Assembly (NCBI RefSeq): GCF_041080625.1
Contig: NZ_CP163518.1
Coordinates: 1,984,001 to 2,048,000, forward strand
DNA: 64,000 nt
From: Streptomyces sp. CG1
GTDB taxonomy: Bacteria > Actinomycetota > Actinomycetes > Streptomycetales > Streptomycetaceae
Direction of reading: 5' to 3'
Shown here piece after piece: positions 16,209 through 25,377 of the stretch (position 1 is its first letter; each line of letters opens with the position of its first letter). Both the position numbers and the translations under genes were made by a program. The notes beneath the pieces were generated by a model. The model was given only the letters and a program-made list of their open reading frames with translations. It searched no databases and was not told the origin of the DNA.

Positions 16209-17447
16209 GTGACCAGACGTCGCAGGCGTTCGGCAGCGGGCAGAGCGGTTCTCACAGTTGTCACGGCGTTCGGAATGCTGGCCGGTGCGGCCCTCGCGGG
16301 GGCGGCACCGGCCGACGCCGTTCCGGACGGCAAACGGATCGCGCCGGGCGTCACCTACCGGCAGTTCGACGTCGACGCGAGCGCGGGCCCGGCGCACGCC
16401 CATCTGCTCACGGTCGACCTGGCCAATCCGCACGTCAGGGTCGACCTGCTCCACCCGGGCGCGGTGGCGGCCCGGGCCACCGTCTCGGCGATGGCGGACT
16501 CGGCCGGAGCGGTCGCGGGGGTCAACGGCGACTTCTTCAACATCACCGAGACCCAGCACCCGGGCGTGGAGGCCACCGGCGCGAGCGTCGGACCGGCGAT
16601 CGCGGACGGGCAGGCACTCAAGGCCGCGGTGCCGAACGGCCAGCGGTTCGGGCCCTCACTGCCGCCGGGCACAACCACCCAGGACGTCTTGGGGGTGGGC
16701 ACCGACCGCCGGGCCCGGCTGGACCGGCTGTCCCTCGCAGGCAGCGTCGACACACCGGAGGGAACGGTCACGCTGAAGGGCCTCAACCAGTACGCGCTCC
16801 CGGAGAACTCCGTCGGCGCCTTCACTTCGCGGTGGGGCAGCGCCTCCCGGATGCGTTCCGTGTGCGGGAGCGACACCCAGCGTTCGGCACCGTGCAGCAC
16901 CGACACCTACGAGGTGAAGGTGCAGGGCGGCCGTGTGGTCTCCGCCGCCGACACCCCGGGCAGCGGCACGATCCCGGCGGACACCACGGTCCTCGTGGGC
17001 CGCGAGGAGGGCGCGCAGCAGCTGCGCAAGCTCTCGGTCGGCGACAAGGTGACCGTGACGCACCGTCTGGTGGCCGCCTCGTCCACGGTGCCGTACGCGT
17101 TCGCGGTAGGCGGCTTCCCGGTGCTCGAGGACGGAGAGGCACGCTCCGGCCTCGACGACGGCACCTCGGCGGTGCGCACCGTCGTGGGCTACAAGGACGA
17201 CGGACGGCGACTGCTGATCCTGGCCCTGGACGGCGGCGCCGATTACCGGACCGGTATGACGGTCGCCGAGGAGGCCGGCACCATGCGCTCGCTGGGCGCG
17301 TCCGACGCGTTCAACCTCGACGGGGGCGGCTCGTCGGAATTGGTCACCCGCGACGCGGGCGTGAGCACCGTCACGGTCCGCAACCATCCGAGCAGTGGCG
17401 CCGAGCGTCCCGTGGCGAACGGCATCGGCGTGTTCTCCGCCGGCTGA
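16209..17447 (+). CDS. Secreted phosphodiester glycosidase family protein (NAGPA domain)
   Basis: The 412-residue protein begins MTRRRRRSAAGRAVLTVV with a Sec signal ending near APADAV. The mature part has GVNGDFFNI and the C-terminal signatures LALDGG.DYRTG and FNLDGGGSSELV of the phosphodiester glycosidase (NAGPA-like, formerly DUF2233) fold. In bacteria these probably remove sugar-phosphodiester caps from cell-wall or exopolymer substrates. The start is GTG 16209 with AGGGGG upstream. It ends two bases from the convergent small membrane gene. Confidence 0.82.
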   Translation: MTRRRRRSAAGRAVLTVVTAFGMLAGAALAGAAPADAVPDGKRIAPGVTYRQFDVDASAGPAHAHLLTVDLANPHVRVDLLHPGAVAARATVSAMADSAGAVAGVNGDFFNITETQHPGVEATGASVGPAIADGQALKAAVPNGQRFGPSLPPGTTTQDVLGVGTDRRARLDRLSLAGSVDTPEGTVTLKGLNQYALPENSVGAFTSRWGSASRMRSVCGSDTQRSAPCSTDTYEVKVQGGRVVSAADTPGSGTIPADTTVLVGREEGAQQLRKLSVGDKVTVTHRLVAASSTVPYAFAVGGFPVLEDGEARSGLDDGTSAVRTVVGYKDDGRRLLILALDGGADYRTGMTVAEEAGTMRSLGASDAFNLDGGGSSELVTRDAGVSTVTVRNHPSSGAERPVANGIGVFSAG

Positions 17448-17449
17448 TC

Positions 17450-17644
17450 TCAGGGGTGCAAGCTGCTCACCAGGTCGGCGGTCGTGGTGAGTCCGCTGTG
17501 GATGGTGGGTGCCATGCTCGTGCCGGCCAGATAGAAACCGAGCAGCACGCAGACCAGCGCATGGGAGATCTTCAACGCGCCGTTGCGCATGAAGATCACG
17601 GCCAGAATCAGCAGCAACAGCACCGCAGAGATGGAAATGGCCAT
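17450..17644 (-). CDS. Small membrane protein
   Basis: At 64 residues it has two hydrophobic segments, AISISAVLLLLILAVIFM and a second around ALVCVLLGFYLAGTSMAP, joined by a short basic loop (RNGALK). Similar small proteins with 'GF.LA.T..AP' occur widely in actinomycetes, but I know no function. GGAGGAGG six bases before the ATG supports expression. Confidence 0.72.
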   Translation of the reverse strand: MAISISAVLLLLILAVIFMRNGALKISHALVCVLLGFYLAGTSMAPTIHSGLTTTADLVSSLHP

Positions 17645-17746
17645 CGGGAACCTCCTCCGCCACGCCCCTTGTGCGGCGTTCGGCCGTAAGTGTGGCGTAG
17701 CGGAGGGTTCGTCCGGGCGGCTGACGTGTCCCCCGAACGTGTGGTG

Positions 17747-18610
17747 TTACACGCTGGGACGGGAGTCGAGGAAGACCTCCAGGCCTGCCAGGTCATCGGT
17801 GTTGAGGTAGTCGACGCCGGCGGCGAGCAGCTCCGTCCACAGGGCGTCGCGGGCCGGGCCCGCGGCGTCCGGCGTGGCCCAGAACCGCACCTGCTGCCCC
17901 CGCGCGTGCGCGGCGGCGGTGATGTCGTACAGCTTCCGCCGTTCGGCGTCGGGGAACGCGCCGTCACCCGACCAGGTGAAGACCTGTGTCCAGTTGTCGC
18001 TGATCAGCGAGATGAAGGAGGCGGGGGCGCTGCCGCCGAGGTCGGTGAGCCGGCCGTCGTAGAAGGCGAGCCGCTCGTCCTGCGCCTCCATGGGGAGGCG
18101 GGCCGCGCGGTCGCCGGAGATGACGGCGGTGACGGGTCCGCGGTGGATACGGCCGCGGTCGTACCGGGTGAACAGGTGCGGGTAGCGGCGCAGATGGCGG
18201 TCGAGTTCGAGGTACGTCGAGGAGCCCTCGGTCTTGATGTCGATGAGGAGCTGCAGCGGCCGGCGCCACCCCCGGTACACCGAGCCGTGGTTGCCCCTCA
18301 CGATCGCGGCCAGCGGGTCGAGGTAGAGGGACTCGAGGGTGCGGGTCGGGTCCAGCTCGGAGCTGTCGTGACCGATGAGGAGCTGGTCGCCGACGAGGAA
18401 GATGTCGCCCTCGACGCTGCCGAAACGGTGGTCGAGCGCGTCGAACAGGGGCCGGGGGTGCTCGTAGTCGTTGTGGGCGTGCGCGTTCCACAGCGGGCGC
18501 CGACCCCGGTGGGAGCTGCCTGCCCAGGCCTGTGATCCGGGCAGGACGACCGCGCCGGCGAGCGCGGCGCCAAGGGTGGTGAGGGCTCTGCGACGGGTGG
18601 TGAGGGCCAT
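17747..18610 (-). CDS. Exported phosphatidylinositol-specific PLC / glycerophosphodiesterase-like protein
   Basis: This 287-residue protein has a twin-arginine start, TTRRRALTTLGAALAGAVV, so Tat export is likely. The mature part opens with NAHAHNDYEHPRPLFDAL and has GSVEGDIFLV and LLIGHD, the metal-binding TIM-barrel residues of PI-PLC/GDPD-like phosphodiesterases. It probably hydrolyses phosphodiesters outside the cell. I use ATG 18610, with GGAGG seven bases upstream, rather than a longer in-frame extension that lacks a ribosome site and would put the signal peptide inside the protein. Confidence 0.78.
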   Translation of the reverse strand: MALTTRRRALTTLGAALAGAVVLPGSQAWAGSSHRGRRPLWNAHAHNDYEHPRPLFDALDHRFGSVEGDIFLVGDQLLIGHDSSELDPTRTLESLYLDPLAAIVRGNHGSVYRGWRRPLQLLIDIKTEGSSTYLELDRHLRRYPHLFTRYDRGRIHRGPVTAVISGDRAARLPMEAQDERLAFYDGRLTDLGGSAPASFISLISDNWTQVFTWSGDGAFPDAERRKLYDITAAAHARGQQVRFWATPDAAGPARDALWTELLAAGVDYLNTDDLAGLEVFLDSRPSV

Positions 18611-18731
18611 GCTCTGCCTCCCTGGAGGTGCCGGATGGGACCGGGGAGAGTATGCGTGGCCCTGCCACCCAAGGGGTGCTGTCTCGCGGGGAGTTGGCGC
18701 GTTGTTCACTTCGACGGAGCAGGCGCATGAA

Positions 18732-18759
18732 GAAGCCCGCCCCTGGTGGGGCGGGCTTC
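18732..18759. terminator. 12-bp perfect stem terminator
   Basis: GAAGCCCGCCCC (18732-18743) pairs perfectly with 18748-18759 around TGGT. It lies just downstream of the minus-strand acyl-CoA dehydrogenase stop (18772) and is its terminator. Confidence 0.8.
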
Positions 18760-18771
18760 ACATGGCCGGGA

Positions 18772-19845
18772 TCAGGGTGCCTGGAGGTCGACCAGTTCGG
18801 CCAGTGCTTCCCGGTGCGCTCCCGCCGTACCGAAGGCGATCGAGTCCGCCTTGGCCCGCTTCAGATACAGGTGGATCGGATGCTCCCAGGTCATACCGAG
18901 CCCGCCGTGCAACTGCAGCGCCTCCTCCGTGGCGTGGACGGCGACGGGCGCCGCATACGCCTGCGCGACGGCGACCGACACCTCTACGTCCTCGCCGGAG
19001 GCCAACGCGTCGGCGGCGGCACGGGCGGCCGCCCGGAGGTTGACCACCTCCAGCCACAGCTGGGCGAGCCGGTGCTTGAGGGCCTGGAAGCCGCCGACCG
19101 GCCGGTTGAACTGCTTCCGCTCCTTCAGGTAGCGGACCGTCTCGGTCAACACCCAGTCGGTGACGCCGAGTTGCTCGGAGGCGAGCAGTCCGGCGGCGGC
19201 GCCCAGGGCGCGCCGTACGGCGGGTTCCGCGGCGCCGATACGGCGGCCGGGGGCGTCCGCCAGCCGTACCGTCGCCAGCGGCCGGGTCAGGTCCAGGGAG
19301 ACCTGCGGGGTGACCGTCACGGCGTCCGCGGACACGGCGTACAGGCCGCCGTCGTCGGCCGGGACGAGCAGGACGTCGGCCACGGCCGCGTCGGCGATGC
19401 CGGTCAGCTCCCCGTGCAGGGTGCCGTTTTCGAGTCGTACGGTCTTGACGGCGGCGCCCGGAGCCGCGTGCAGGCCGACGGCGAGGGCGCCGATGGTGCG
19501 CCCGGAGGCCAGCCGCCCCAGCAGCTCCTCGTCACCGCAGGCCAGCAGGGCCTCGGTGGCCACGACCGCGCTGGTGAGGTACGGCACGGGAGCCACCGCG
19601 CGGCCCAACTCCTCAAGTACGACGGCGACTTCGCGGGCGGAGGCGCCCTGGCCGCCCTGCTCCTCGGGCACCAGGAGCCCGGCGAGGCCCATGCCCTCGG
19701 CGAGGGACTTCCACAGGGCGAGGTCGTGCGGGGCGCCGGACTCGCTGCGGGCGATGACGTCCGCCGGCGCACAGTGGTCCGTGAGCAGATCGCGGACGGC
19801 GGCGCGCAGCGCCTCTTCCTCCTCGGAGTAGAGAAGATCGGTCAT
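18772..19845 (-). CDS. Acyl-CoA dehydrogenase, smaller subunit type
   Basis: The protein has 357 residues. The N-terminal helical domain opens YSEEEEALRAAVRDLL. The short middle beta domain is degenerate, and the C-terminal helical domain has RYLKERKQFNRPVGGFQALK and LQLHGGLGMTWEHPIHLYLK. It lacks the Glu-containing FEGT.E motif of standard enzymes. The ATG overlaps the stop of the upstream larger dehydrogenase (ATGA), so the two are made together. Paired, unequal acyl-CoA dehydrogenases of this sort form alpha2beta2 enzymes for bulky acyl-CoAs (sterol side chains in mycobacteria); that is inference here. Confidence 0.82.
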   Translation of the reverse strand: MTDLLYSEEEEALRAAVRDLLTDHCAPADVIARSESGAPHDLALWKSLAEGMGLAGLLVPEEQGGQGASAREVAVVLEELGRAVAPVPYLTSAVVATEALLACGDEELLGRLASGRTIGALAVGLHAAPGAAVKTVRLENGTLHGELTGIADAAVADVLLVPADDGGLYAVSADAVTVTPQVSLDLTRPLATVRLADAPGRRIGAAEPAVRRALGAAAGLLASEQLGVTDWVLTETVRYLKERKQFNRPVGGFQALKHRLAQLWLEVVNLRAAARAAADALASGEDVEVSVAVAQAYAAPVAVHATEEALQLHGGLGMTWEHPIHLYLKRAKADSIAFGTAGAHREALAELVDLQAP

Positions 19846-21023
19846 CGGGCGAGGTCCTTCCAGGCGACGTCCTTGTCGGTGCGCGGCTCGGCGGGCAGGC
19901 CGAGGACCCGCTCGGCGACGATGTTCAGCAGAACCTCGCTGGTCCCGCCCTCGATGCTGTTGCCCTTGGAGCGCAGGTAGCGGTAACCGGCGTCGCGCCC
20001 TGTGAAGTCGACCAGCTCGGGGCGGCGCATGGTCCAGTCGTCGTACAACAGGCCCTCCTCGCCCCGGAGTTCGACCTCGAGGCCGCTGATCTCCTGGTTG
20101 AGGCGGGCGAAGGCGAGTTTCATACCGGCGCCCTCGGGGCCGGGCTGGCCGACGGTGAGCTGCTGGCGCAGGCGCTCCGCGGTGAGGCGGGAGACCTCGG
20201 CCTCGACCCACAGCTTCAGCAGCCGCTGGTGCAGTTCGTGAGTGCGCAGTTCGGGGCGCTCGCGCCAGGTCTGGGCGACCGGGCCGATCATGCCGCCCTC
20301 GCGGGGCAACCGCATGCCGCCGATCGCCACGCGCTCGTTGTTGAGGGTGGTCTGGGCGACCCGCCAGCCGTCGCCGACCTCGCCGAGGCGGCGGGCGTCG
20401 GGGATGCGGACGTCGGTGAGGAAGACCTCGTTGAACTCGGCCTCGCCGGTGATCTGGCGCAGTGGCCGGACCTCGACGCCCGGGTCGGTCATGTCGCAGA
20501 CGAAGTAGGTGATGCCCGCGTGCTTGGGCACGTCCGGGTCGGTGCGGGCGATGAGGATGGCCCAGCGGGCGAGGTGGGCGCTGGAGGTCCACACCTTCTG
20601 CCCGTTGACGACCCAGTCCTCGCCGGCCCGTACGGCCCGGGTGCCGAGGGCGGCCAGGTCGGAGCCGGCGCCGGGCTCGCTGAACAGCTGGCACCAGACC
20701 TCCTCCCCCGTCCACAAAGGCCGCAGATAGCGCCGCTTCTGTTCCTCGGTGCCGTACTTGAGGATCGTCGGCGCGGCCATGCCGAGGCCGATGCCGATGC
20801 GCCGGGGGTCGTTGTCGGGGGCGCCCGCGGCCTCCAGTTCGGCGTCCACGACGCCCTGCAGGGAGCGCGGGGCGCCCAGCCCGCCGAGGCCCTGCGGGTA
20901 GTGCACCCAGGCGAGGCCGGCGTCGAAGCGGGCCCGCAGGAAGTCCAGGCGGTCCGTGCTCGCCGGGGGATGCTCGGCGAGCAACTCCCGTGTGCGGCGG
21001 ACCAGTTCGTCGGCGTCGGTCAT
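19842..21023 (-). CDS. Acyl-CoA dehydrogenase, larger subunit type
   Basis: This 393-residue protein has a complete three-domain plan: FSEPGAGSDLAALGTRAV for flavin and substrate binding, NGQKVWTSSAHLARW, and near the C-terminus KGNSIEGGTSEVLLNIVAER. It oxidises acyl-CoA to enoyl-CoA with FAD. The first codon overlaps the stop of the quinone oxidoreductase gene and its own stop overlaps the next dehydrogenase. The three-gene set 21985 to 18772 is therefore a tight operon read leftward. Confidence 0.85.
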   Translation of the reverse strand: MTDADELVRRTRELLAEHPPASTDRLDFLRARFDAGLAWVHYPQGLGGLGAPRSLQGVVDAELEAAGAPDNDPRRIGIGLGMAAPTILKYGTEEQKRRYLRPLWTGEEVWCQLFSEPGAGSDLAALGTRAVRAGEDWVVNGQKVWTSSAHLARWAILIARTDPDVPKHAGITYFVCDMTDPGVEVRPLRQITGEAEFNEVFLTDVRIPDARRLGEVGDGWRVAQTTLNNERVAIGGMRLPREGGMIGPVAQTWRERPELRTHELHQRLLKLWVEAEVSRLTAERLRQQLTVGQPGPEGAGMKLAFARLNQEISGLEVELRGEEGLLYDDWTMRRPELVDFTGRDAGYRYLRSKGNSIEGGTSEVLLNIVAERVLGLPAEPRTDKDVAWKDLAR

Positions 21024-21985
21024 GCTGCTCCCTCCATCACCACGGCGATCCGGCCGGTGGACCGGCCGTCCGCCACCTTCTGCACGGCCACGGCGGCCTC
21101 GCCGAGCGGCACCCGCTCGCTCACCAGCGGCTTGATCGCGCCCTGGGCGGCCAGCCCGGTCAGTTCCTCGTGGCAGCGCAGGATGAGCTTCGGGTTCTTG
21201 GTGGCGTACAGGCCCCAGTGCAGGCCGAGGATCGAGTAGTTCTTCACCAGCGCGTGGTTGAGGGCCGGGCTGGGGATGCTGCCGCTGGCGAAGCCGACGA
21301 CGACGATCCGGCCCTCGAAGGCGACGAGCTTGGCGGACTGGGCATAGGCCTCGCCGCCGACAGGGTCGTAGATCACATCGGCGCCCCGGCCGCCGGTGGC
21401 CTCCTTCACGGCCGCGACGACGTCCTCGCTGCGGCGGTCGACCACCACGTCACAGCCCAGCTCGCGAGCCACGGCGGCCTTGTCCGCGCCGCCGACGACC
21501 CCGATCACCCGGGCCCCGGCCGCTTTGCCGAGCTGGACGGCGGCGCTGCCGACCCCACCGGCGGCGGCGTGCACCAGCAGGGTCTCCCCCGCCTCCAGGT
21601 GGGCCCGGCGGTGCAGGCCGAACCAGCCGGTCTGGTAGCCGATGTGCAGCGCGGCGACCTCGGCGTCGTCCAGCGACTCCGGCGCGGGCAGCAGGGCGCG
21701 GGCGTCGGCCAGCGCGTACTCGGCGAATCCGCCGTACGGCAGCGCCGGGTTGGCGATCACGCGGCGGCCGTCCTCGGTCTCGCCGCAGATCTCCACGCCG
21801 GGCGTGAACGGCAGCGGCGGGCGCACCTGGTACTGGCCCCGGCACAGCAGCGCGTCCGGGAAGTTGACGTTGGCGGCACGCACGCGGAGCAGCACCTGGC
21901 CGTCGCCGGGCGTGGGCCGCTCCACCTCCGCGAGGCGCATCACCTCGCGCGGCTCGCCGTTCTCGTGCACTTGCCATGCCTGCAT
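21020..21985 (-). CDS. NADPH:quinone oxidoreductase-type zinc-free MDR protein
   Basis: This is a 321-residue medium-chain reductase. It has NFPDALLCRGQYQ, the catalytic-domain PFTPGVEICGE, and the nucleotide motif AAAGGVGSAAVQLGKA. No structural-zinc cysteine cluster is present, which places it in the quinone oxidoreductase subgroup. It reduces quinones or enones with NADPH and is the first gene of the dehydrogenase operon. Its role in acyl-CoA metabolism there (for instance enoyl reduction) is inferred only. Confidence 0.85.
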   Translation of the reverse strand: MQAWQVHENGEPREVMRLAEVERPTPGDGQVLLRVRAANVNFPDALLCRGQYQVRPPLPFTPGVEICGETEDGRRVIANPALPYGGFAEYALADARALLPAPESLDDAEVAALHIGYQTGWFGLHRRAHLEAGETLLVHAAAGGVGSAAVQLGKAAGARVIGVVGGADKAAVARELGCDVVVDRRSEDVVAAVKEATGGRGADVIYDPVGGEAYAQSAKLVAFEGRIVVVGFASGSIPSPALNHALVKNYSILGLHWGLYATKNPKLILRCHEELTGLAAQGAIKPLVSERVPLGEAAVAVQKVADGRSTGRIAVVMEGAA

Positions 21986-22092
21986 GCGGGGCCTCCACGG
22001 GACTGCTTCGTCTGACCGGGTCCGACCGCATACTAAGCGGTCGCTTGCCGATCAGGGAACAGTCGGCGCCACCCCGGCGCGCGTCGTGTCGG

Positions 22093-22668
22093 TCACTTCC
22101 GGGGCGTCGGCCGCGCCCGTACGTGCATCCGCTCCCCCTGCGGCCCGAACAGGCTGAGGAACTCCACCGGCCCCTCGCCCGTCGAACCGAACCAGTGCGG
22201 CACCCGTGTGTCGAACTCGGCCGCCTCCCCCGCCGACAGCACCACATCGTGCTCGCCGAGGACCAGCCGCAGCCGCCCCGACAGCACGTACAGCCACTCG
22301 TACCCCTCATGGGTGCGCGGATCCGGCTCCTGCTTCCGCTGCGGTTCCAGCACCTTGAAGGCCTGGAGCCCACCGGGCTGGCGAGTCAGCGGCCAGTGGG
22401 TGCGCCCGCCCCGCACGATCGGCTTGGCCCGCACCCGCGGGTCCCCCACCGGCGGCGCGCCGACCAGTTCGTCCAGCGGCACCTGATGGGCCTGGGCGAT
22501 CGGCAGCAGCAGTTCGAGACTGGGTTTGCGCAGCCCCGACTCCAGCCGGGAGAGGGTGCTCACCGAGATCCCGGTCGCCTCGGACAGCGCGGCCAGGGTC
22601 ACCTCCCGCTCCTTGCGGATGCGCCGCAGCCGGGCGCCCACTTCCGCCAGTACGTCGTCCGTGCTCAT
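22093..22668 (-). CDS. XRE-type regulator with C-terminal cupin
   Basis: It has 191 residues. The N-terminal helix-turn-helix reads REVTLAALSEATGISVSTLS followed by RLESGLRKPSLE. The C-terminal cupin has HEGYEWLYVLSGRLRLVLGE and ends near FGPQGERMHVR. Such regulators repress a nearby gene and sense a small ligand through the cupin. I start at ATG 22668: TTGACA (22704-22699), 17 bases, then TGCAAT (22681-22676) put the transcript start on or next to this ATG, so the message is probably leaderless. It is divergent from the oxidoreductase it likely controls. Confidence 0.8.
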   Translation of the reverse strand: MSTDDVLAEVGARLRRIRKEREVTLAALSEATGISVSTLSRLESGLRKPSLELLLPIAQAHQVPLDELVGAPPVGDPRVRAKPIVRGGRTHWPLTRQPGGLQAFKVLEPQRKQEPDPRTHEGYEWLYVLSGRLRLVLGEHDVVLSAGEAAEFDTRVPHWFGSTGEGPVEFLSLFGPQGERMHVRARPTPRK

Positions 22669-22675
22669 GGCCCCT

Positions 22676-22704
22676 ATTGCAGGATCGGCAAATCCGTTTG
22701 TCAA
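22676..22704 (-). promoter_or_regulatory. Promoter with overlapping palindrome between divergent genes
   Basis: On the minus strand TTGACA and TGCAAT are separated by 17 bases. GGCAAA-tccg-TTTGTC (22687-22702) is a near-palindrome (5 of 6 arm bases) overlapping the -35 side. It is a plausible operator for the XRE-cupin protein, covering both its own promoter and that of 22734. Confidence 0.5.
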
Positions 22705-22733
22705 TCGCGCGAGGATCGAGCGACCGTCGCGTC

Positions 22734-23672
22734 ATGACCGAGAACAACAGGTACGAAGCAGTCGTCGTCGGAGGCGGGGCCGCCGGGCTGTCCGCCGCGC
22801 TGGTCCTCGGCCGGGCCCGGCGCCGCACGCTGGTGGTCGACGCGGGCGAGCCGCGCAACACGCCGTCCGCGCACATGCAGGGCTATCTGTCCCGGGACGG
22901 CATGTCACCGGCCGAGTTCCTGGCGGTCGGCCGCGAGGAGATCGCCCGGTACGGCGTGGAACTGATCCGGGACCGGGTGGTGGACGCGGGCAAGGACGCC
23001 GAGGGCTTCACGGCGACGCTCGCCTGCGGCCGGGCGGTGCGGGCCCGGCAGCTGGTGATCGCCACGGGCCTGAAGGACGAGCTGCCCGAGATCCCGGGGC
23101 TGGCCGAGCGGTTCGGCCGGGACGTGGTGCACTGCCCGTACTGCCACGGCTGGGAGGTCCGCGACCTGCCGACCGGGGTGCTCGCGACCTCGCCGCTGAG
23201 CGTGCACCAGGCGCTGATGGTGACCCAGTGGACGAAGGACGTGCGGCTCTTCCTGCACGAGGTCGGCGAGTCGGAGCTGACGGACGACGACCTGCGCCGG
23301 CTCGCCGCCGCCCGGGTCGAGGTCGTACCCGGCGAGGTCGCGGAACTCGTCGTCACGGACGACCGACTGACCGGGATCCGGCTCACGGACGGCACGGTCC
23401 ACGACCGAGAGGTGCTCTACGCCGCCCCGCGCGCCGTTCCGCAGAACGACCTGCTGCTGAAGCTGGGCGCCGAGCTGCGCGAGACGCCGTTCGGCAGCTA
23501 CCCGGTGATCGACGAACGGGGCCTGACGAGCGTGCCCGGGCTGTGGGCGGCGGGCAACGCGAGCGGATTCGCGGAACAGGTGATCAACGCGGCGAGCCGG
23601 GGGTACCGGGCGGGTGCGGCGATCAACGGGGAGCTGCTCTTCGCCGACCTTGACGCGGCTGTGCAGGTGTAG
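22734..23672 (+). CDS. FAD/NAD(P) oxidoreductase, thioredoxin-reductase-like
   Basis: The protein has 312 residues. The FAD motif GGGAAGLSAALVLGRARR is at the N-terminus, and CPYCHGWEV sits where thioredoxin reductases carry the redox CxxC, though with Tyr and an added His. The C-terminal FAD contact is GLWAAGNASGFAEQVINAA. The usual NADPH GGG motif in the second domain is weak, so it may accept electrons differently or work with another partner. ATG 22734 lacks a clear ribosome site. It is divergent from, and probably repressed by, the XRE-cupin regulator. Confidence 0.82.
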   Translation: MTENNRYEAVVVGGGAAGLSAALVLGRARRRTLVVDAGEPRNTPSAHMQGYLSRDGMSPAEFLAVGREEIARYGVELIRDRVVDAGKDAEGFTATLACGRAVRARQLVIATGLKDELPEIPGLAERFGRDVVHCPYCHGWEVRDLPTGVLATSPLSVHQALMVTQWTKDVRLFLHEVGESELTDDDLRRLAAARVEVVPGEVAELVVTDDRLTGIRLTDGTVHDREVLYAAPRAVPQNDLLLKLGAELRETPFGSYPVIDERGLTSVPGLWAAGNASGFAEQVINAASRGYRAGAAINGELLFADLDAAVQV

Positions 23673-23838
23673 CGCCCCGAGGGGCGTGGGGGGCGTGTCC
23701 GATCTGCGGCTGCCGCCGCGCGGGCGCGACCGGCCACCACGGCGGCGCAGACGAACGACGGCACATCGCGGCCTCCCCGGCGGAACACATCGCGGCTGTA
23801 CGGGTGTAACCGCCCGGCCCCGGTGCCACCATGGCTGC

Positions 23839-25377
23839 ATGCTGCTGGCCCGCCTCGCCCAGGTGTCCAGGGAGGTCGCCGCGACGGCGGCCCGGTCCCG
23901 CAAGACGGCGTTGCTCGCGGAGTTGTTCCGGGAAGCGGAAGCGGACGACGTGCCGGTCGTCATCCCGTATCTGGCCGGCCGGCTGCCGCAGGGCCGGCTC
24001 GGCGTGGGCTGGAAGGTGCTGAGCCGCCCGGTGCCGCCGGCCGCCGGGCCCACGCTCACGGTCCGCGAGGTCGACGCGCTGCTCGGCGAGCTGGGCAAGG
24101 TGTCCGGGCAGGGTTCGCAGGCGGAGCGGGCCCGGCTCGTCGGCGAGCTTATGGGCGCGGCCACCGAGGAGGAGCAGCGTTTTCTGCGCGGTCTGCTCAC
24201 CGGCGAGGTACGGCAGGGCGCGCTGGACGCGGTCGCCGTGGAGGGCCTCGCCCAGGCGACCGGCGCGGACCCGGCCGCCGTACGCCGGGCGGTGATGCTC
24301 GCCGGGTCGCTGCAGACGGTCGCCCAGGCCCTGCTCGCCGAGGGGCCCGAGGTGCTGGAGCGGTTCCGGCTCACGGTCGGCCGGCCCGTGCTGCCGATGC
24401 TGGCGCACACCGCGTCCTCGGTCGCCGATGCGGTCGAGAAGCTGGGCGCGTGCGCGGTGGAGGAGAAGCTGGACGGCATCCGGGTGCAGGTCCACCGGGA
24501 CGGCGACACGGTCCGGGTGCACACCCGCACGCTGGACGACATCACCGACCGGCTGCCCGAAGTGACCGCTGCCGCACGGGAGTTGCTGGGCGAGCGGTTC
24601 ATCCTGGACGGCGAGGTGATCTCCTTCGACGCGGCCGGGCGGCCGCGGTCCTTCCAGGAGACGGCGGGCCGGGTCGGCTCCCGGACGGACGTGGCGAAGG
24701 CGGCCGATCAGGTCCCGGTCTCCCCCGTGTTCTTCGACGCCCTGTCGGTCGACGGCACCGATCTGCTGGACCTGCCCTTCGCCGAACGGCACGCTCAGCT
24801 GGCCCGGCTGGTGCCCGAGCCGATGCGGGTGCGCCGTACGGTCGTCTCCGGACCCGGGGACATCACGGAGGCGGAACGGTTCCTCGCCGAGACCCTGGCC
24901 CGCGGTCATGAGGGCGTGGTCGTCAAGGCGCTCGACGCGCCCTACAGCGCGGGCCGGCGCGGCGCCTCCTGGCTGAAGGTCAAGCCCGTCCACACTCTCG
25001 ACCTGGTCGTGCTGGCCGCCGAGTGGGGCCACGGCCGCCGCACCGGCAAACTGTCCAACCTCCACCTCGGCGCCCGCAACCCGGACGGCACCTTCGCGAT
25101 GCTCGGCAAGACCTTCAAGGGCATGACCGACGCGATGCTCGCGTGGCAGACCGAGAGGCTCCAGGCGCTGGCCGTCGAGGACAACGGGTGGGTGGTCCGG
25201 GTCCGCCCCGAACTCGTCGTGGAGATCGCCTACGACGGCCTCCAGCGCTCCTCCCGCTACCCGGCCGGCGTCACCCTCCGCTTCGCCCGCGTGGTCCGCT
25301 ACCGCGAGGACAAACGTCCCGAGGAGGCCGATACGGTGGAGGCCCTGCTGGCGGCCCACCCGGAGGTCACACCGTGA
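23839..25377 (+). CDS. ATP-dependent DNA ligase
   Basis: This 512-residue enzyme has an N-terminal DNA-binding domain followed by the nucleotidyltransferase core. Lys210 in EEKLDGIRVQ is the adenylated residue, motif III is in RFILDGEVISFD, motif IV in LARGHEGVVVKAL, and motif V in SWLKVKPVHTLDLVVL. An OB-fold follows. It seals nicks using ATP, beside the NAD+-dependent LigA that actinomycetes use for replication, so repair is the likely role. ATG 23839 gives the usual family length. It overlaps the Nudix gene by four bases. Confidence 0.9.
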   Translation: MLLARLAQVSREVAATAARSRKTALLAELFREAEADDVPVVIPYLAGRLPQGRLGVGWKVLSRPVPPAAGPTLTVREVDALLGELGKVSGQGSQAERARLVGELMGAATEEEQRFLRGLLTGEVRQGALDAVAVEGLAQATGADPAAVRRAVMLAGSLQTVAQALLAEGPEVLERFRLTVGRPVLPMLAHTASSVADAVEKLGACAVEEKLDGIRVQVHRDGDTVRVHTRTLDDITDRLPEVTAAARELLGERFILDGEVISFDAAGRPRSFQETAGRVGSRTDVAKAADQVPVSPVFFDALSVDGTDLLDLPFAERHAQLARLVPEPMRVRRTVVSGPGDITEAERFLAETLARGHEGVVVKALDAPYSAGRRGASWLKVKPVHTLDLVVLAAEWGHGRRTGKLSNLHLGARNPDGTFAMLGKTFKGMTDAMLAWQTERLQALAVEDNGWVVRVRPELVVEIAYDGLQRSSRYPAGVTLRFARVVRYREDKRPEEADTVEALLAAHPEVTP

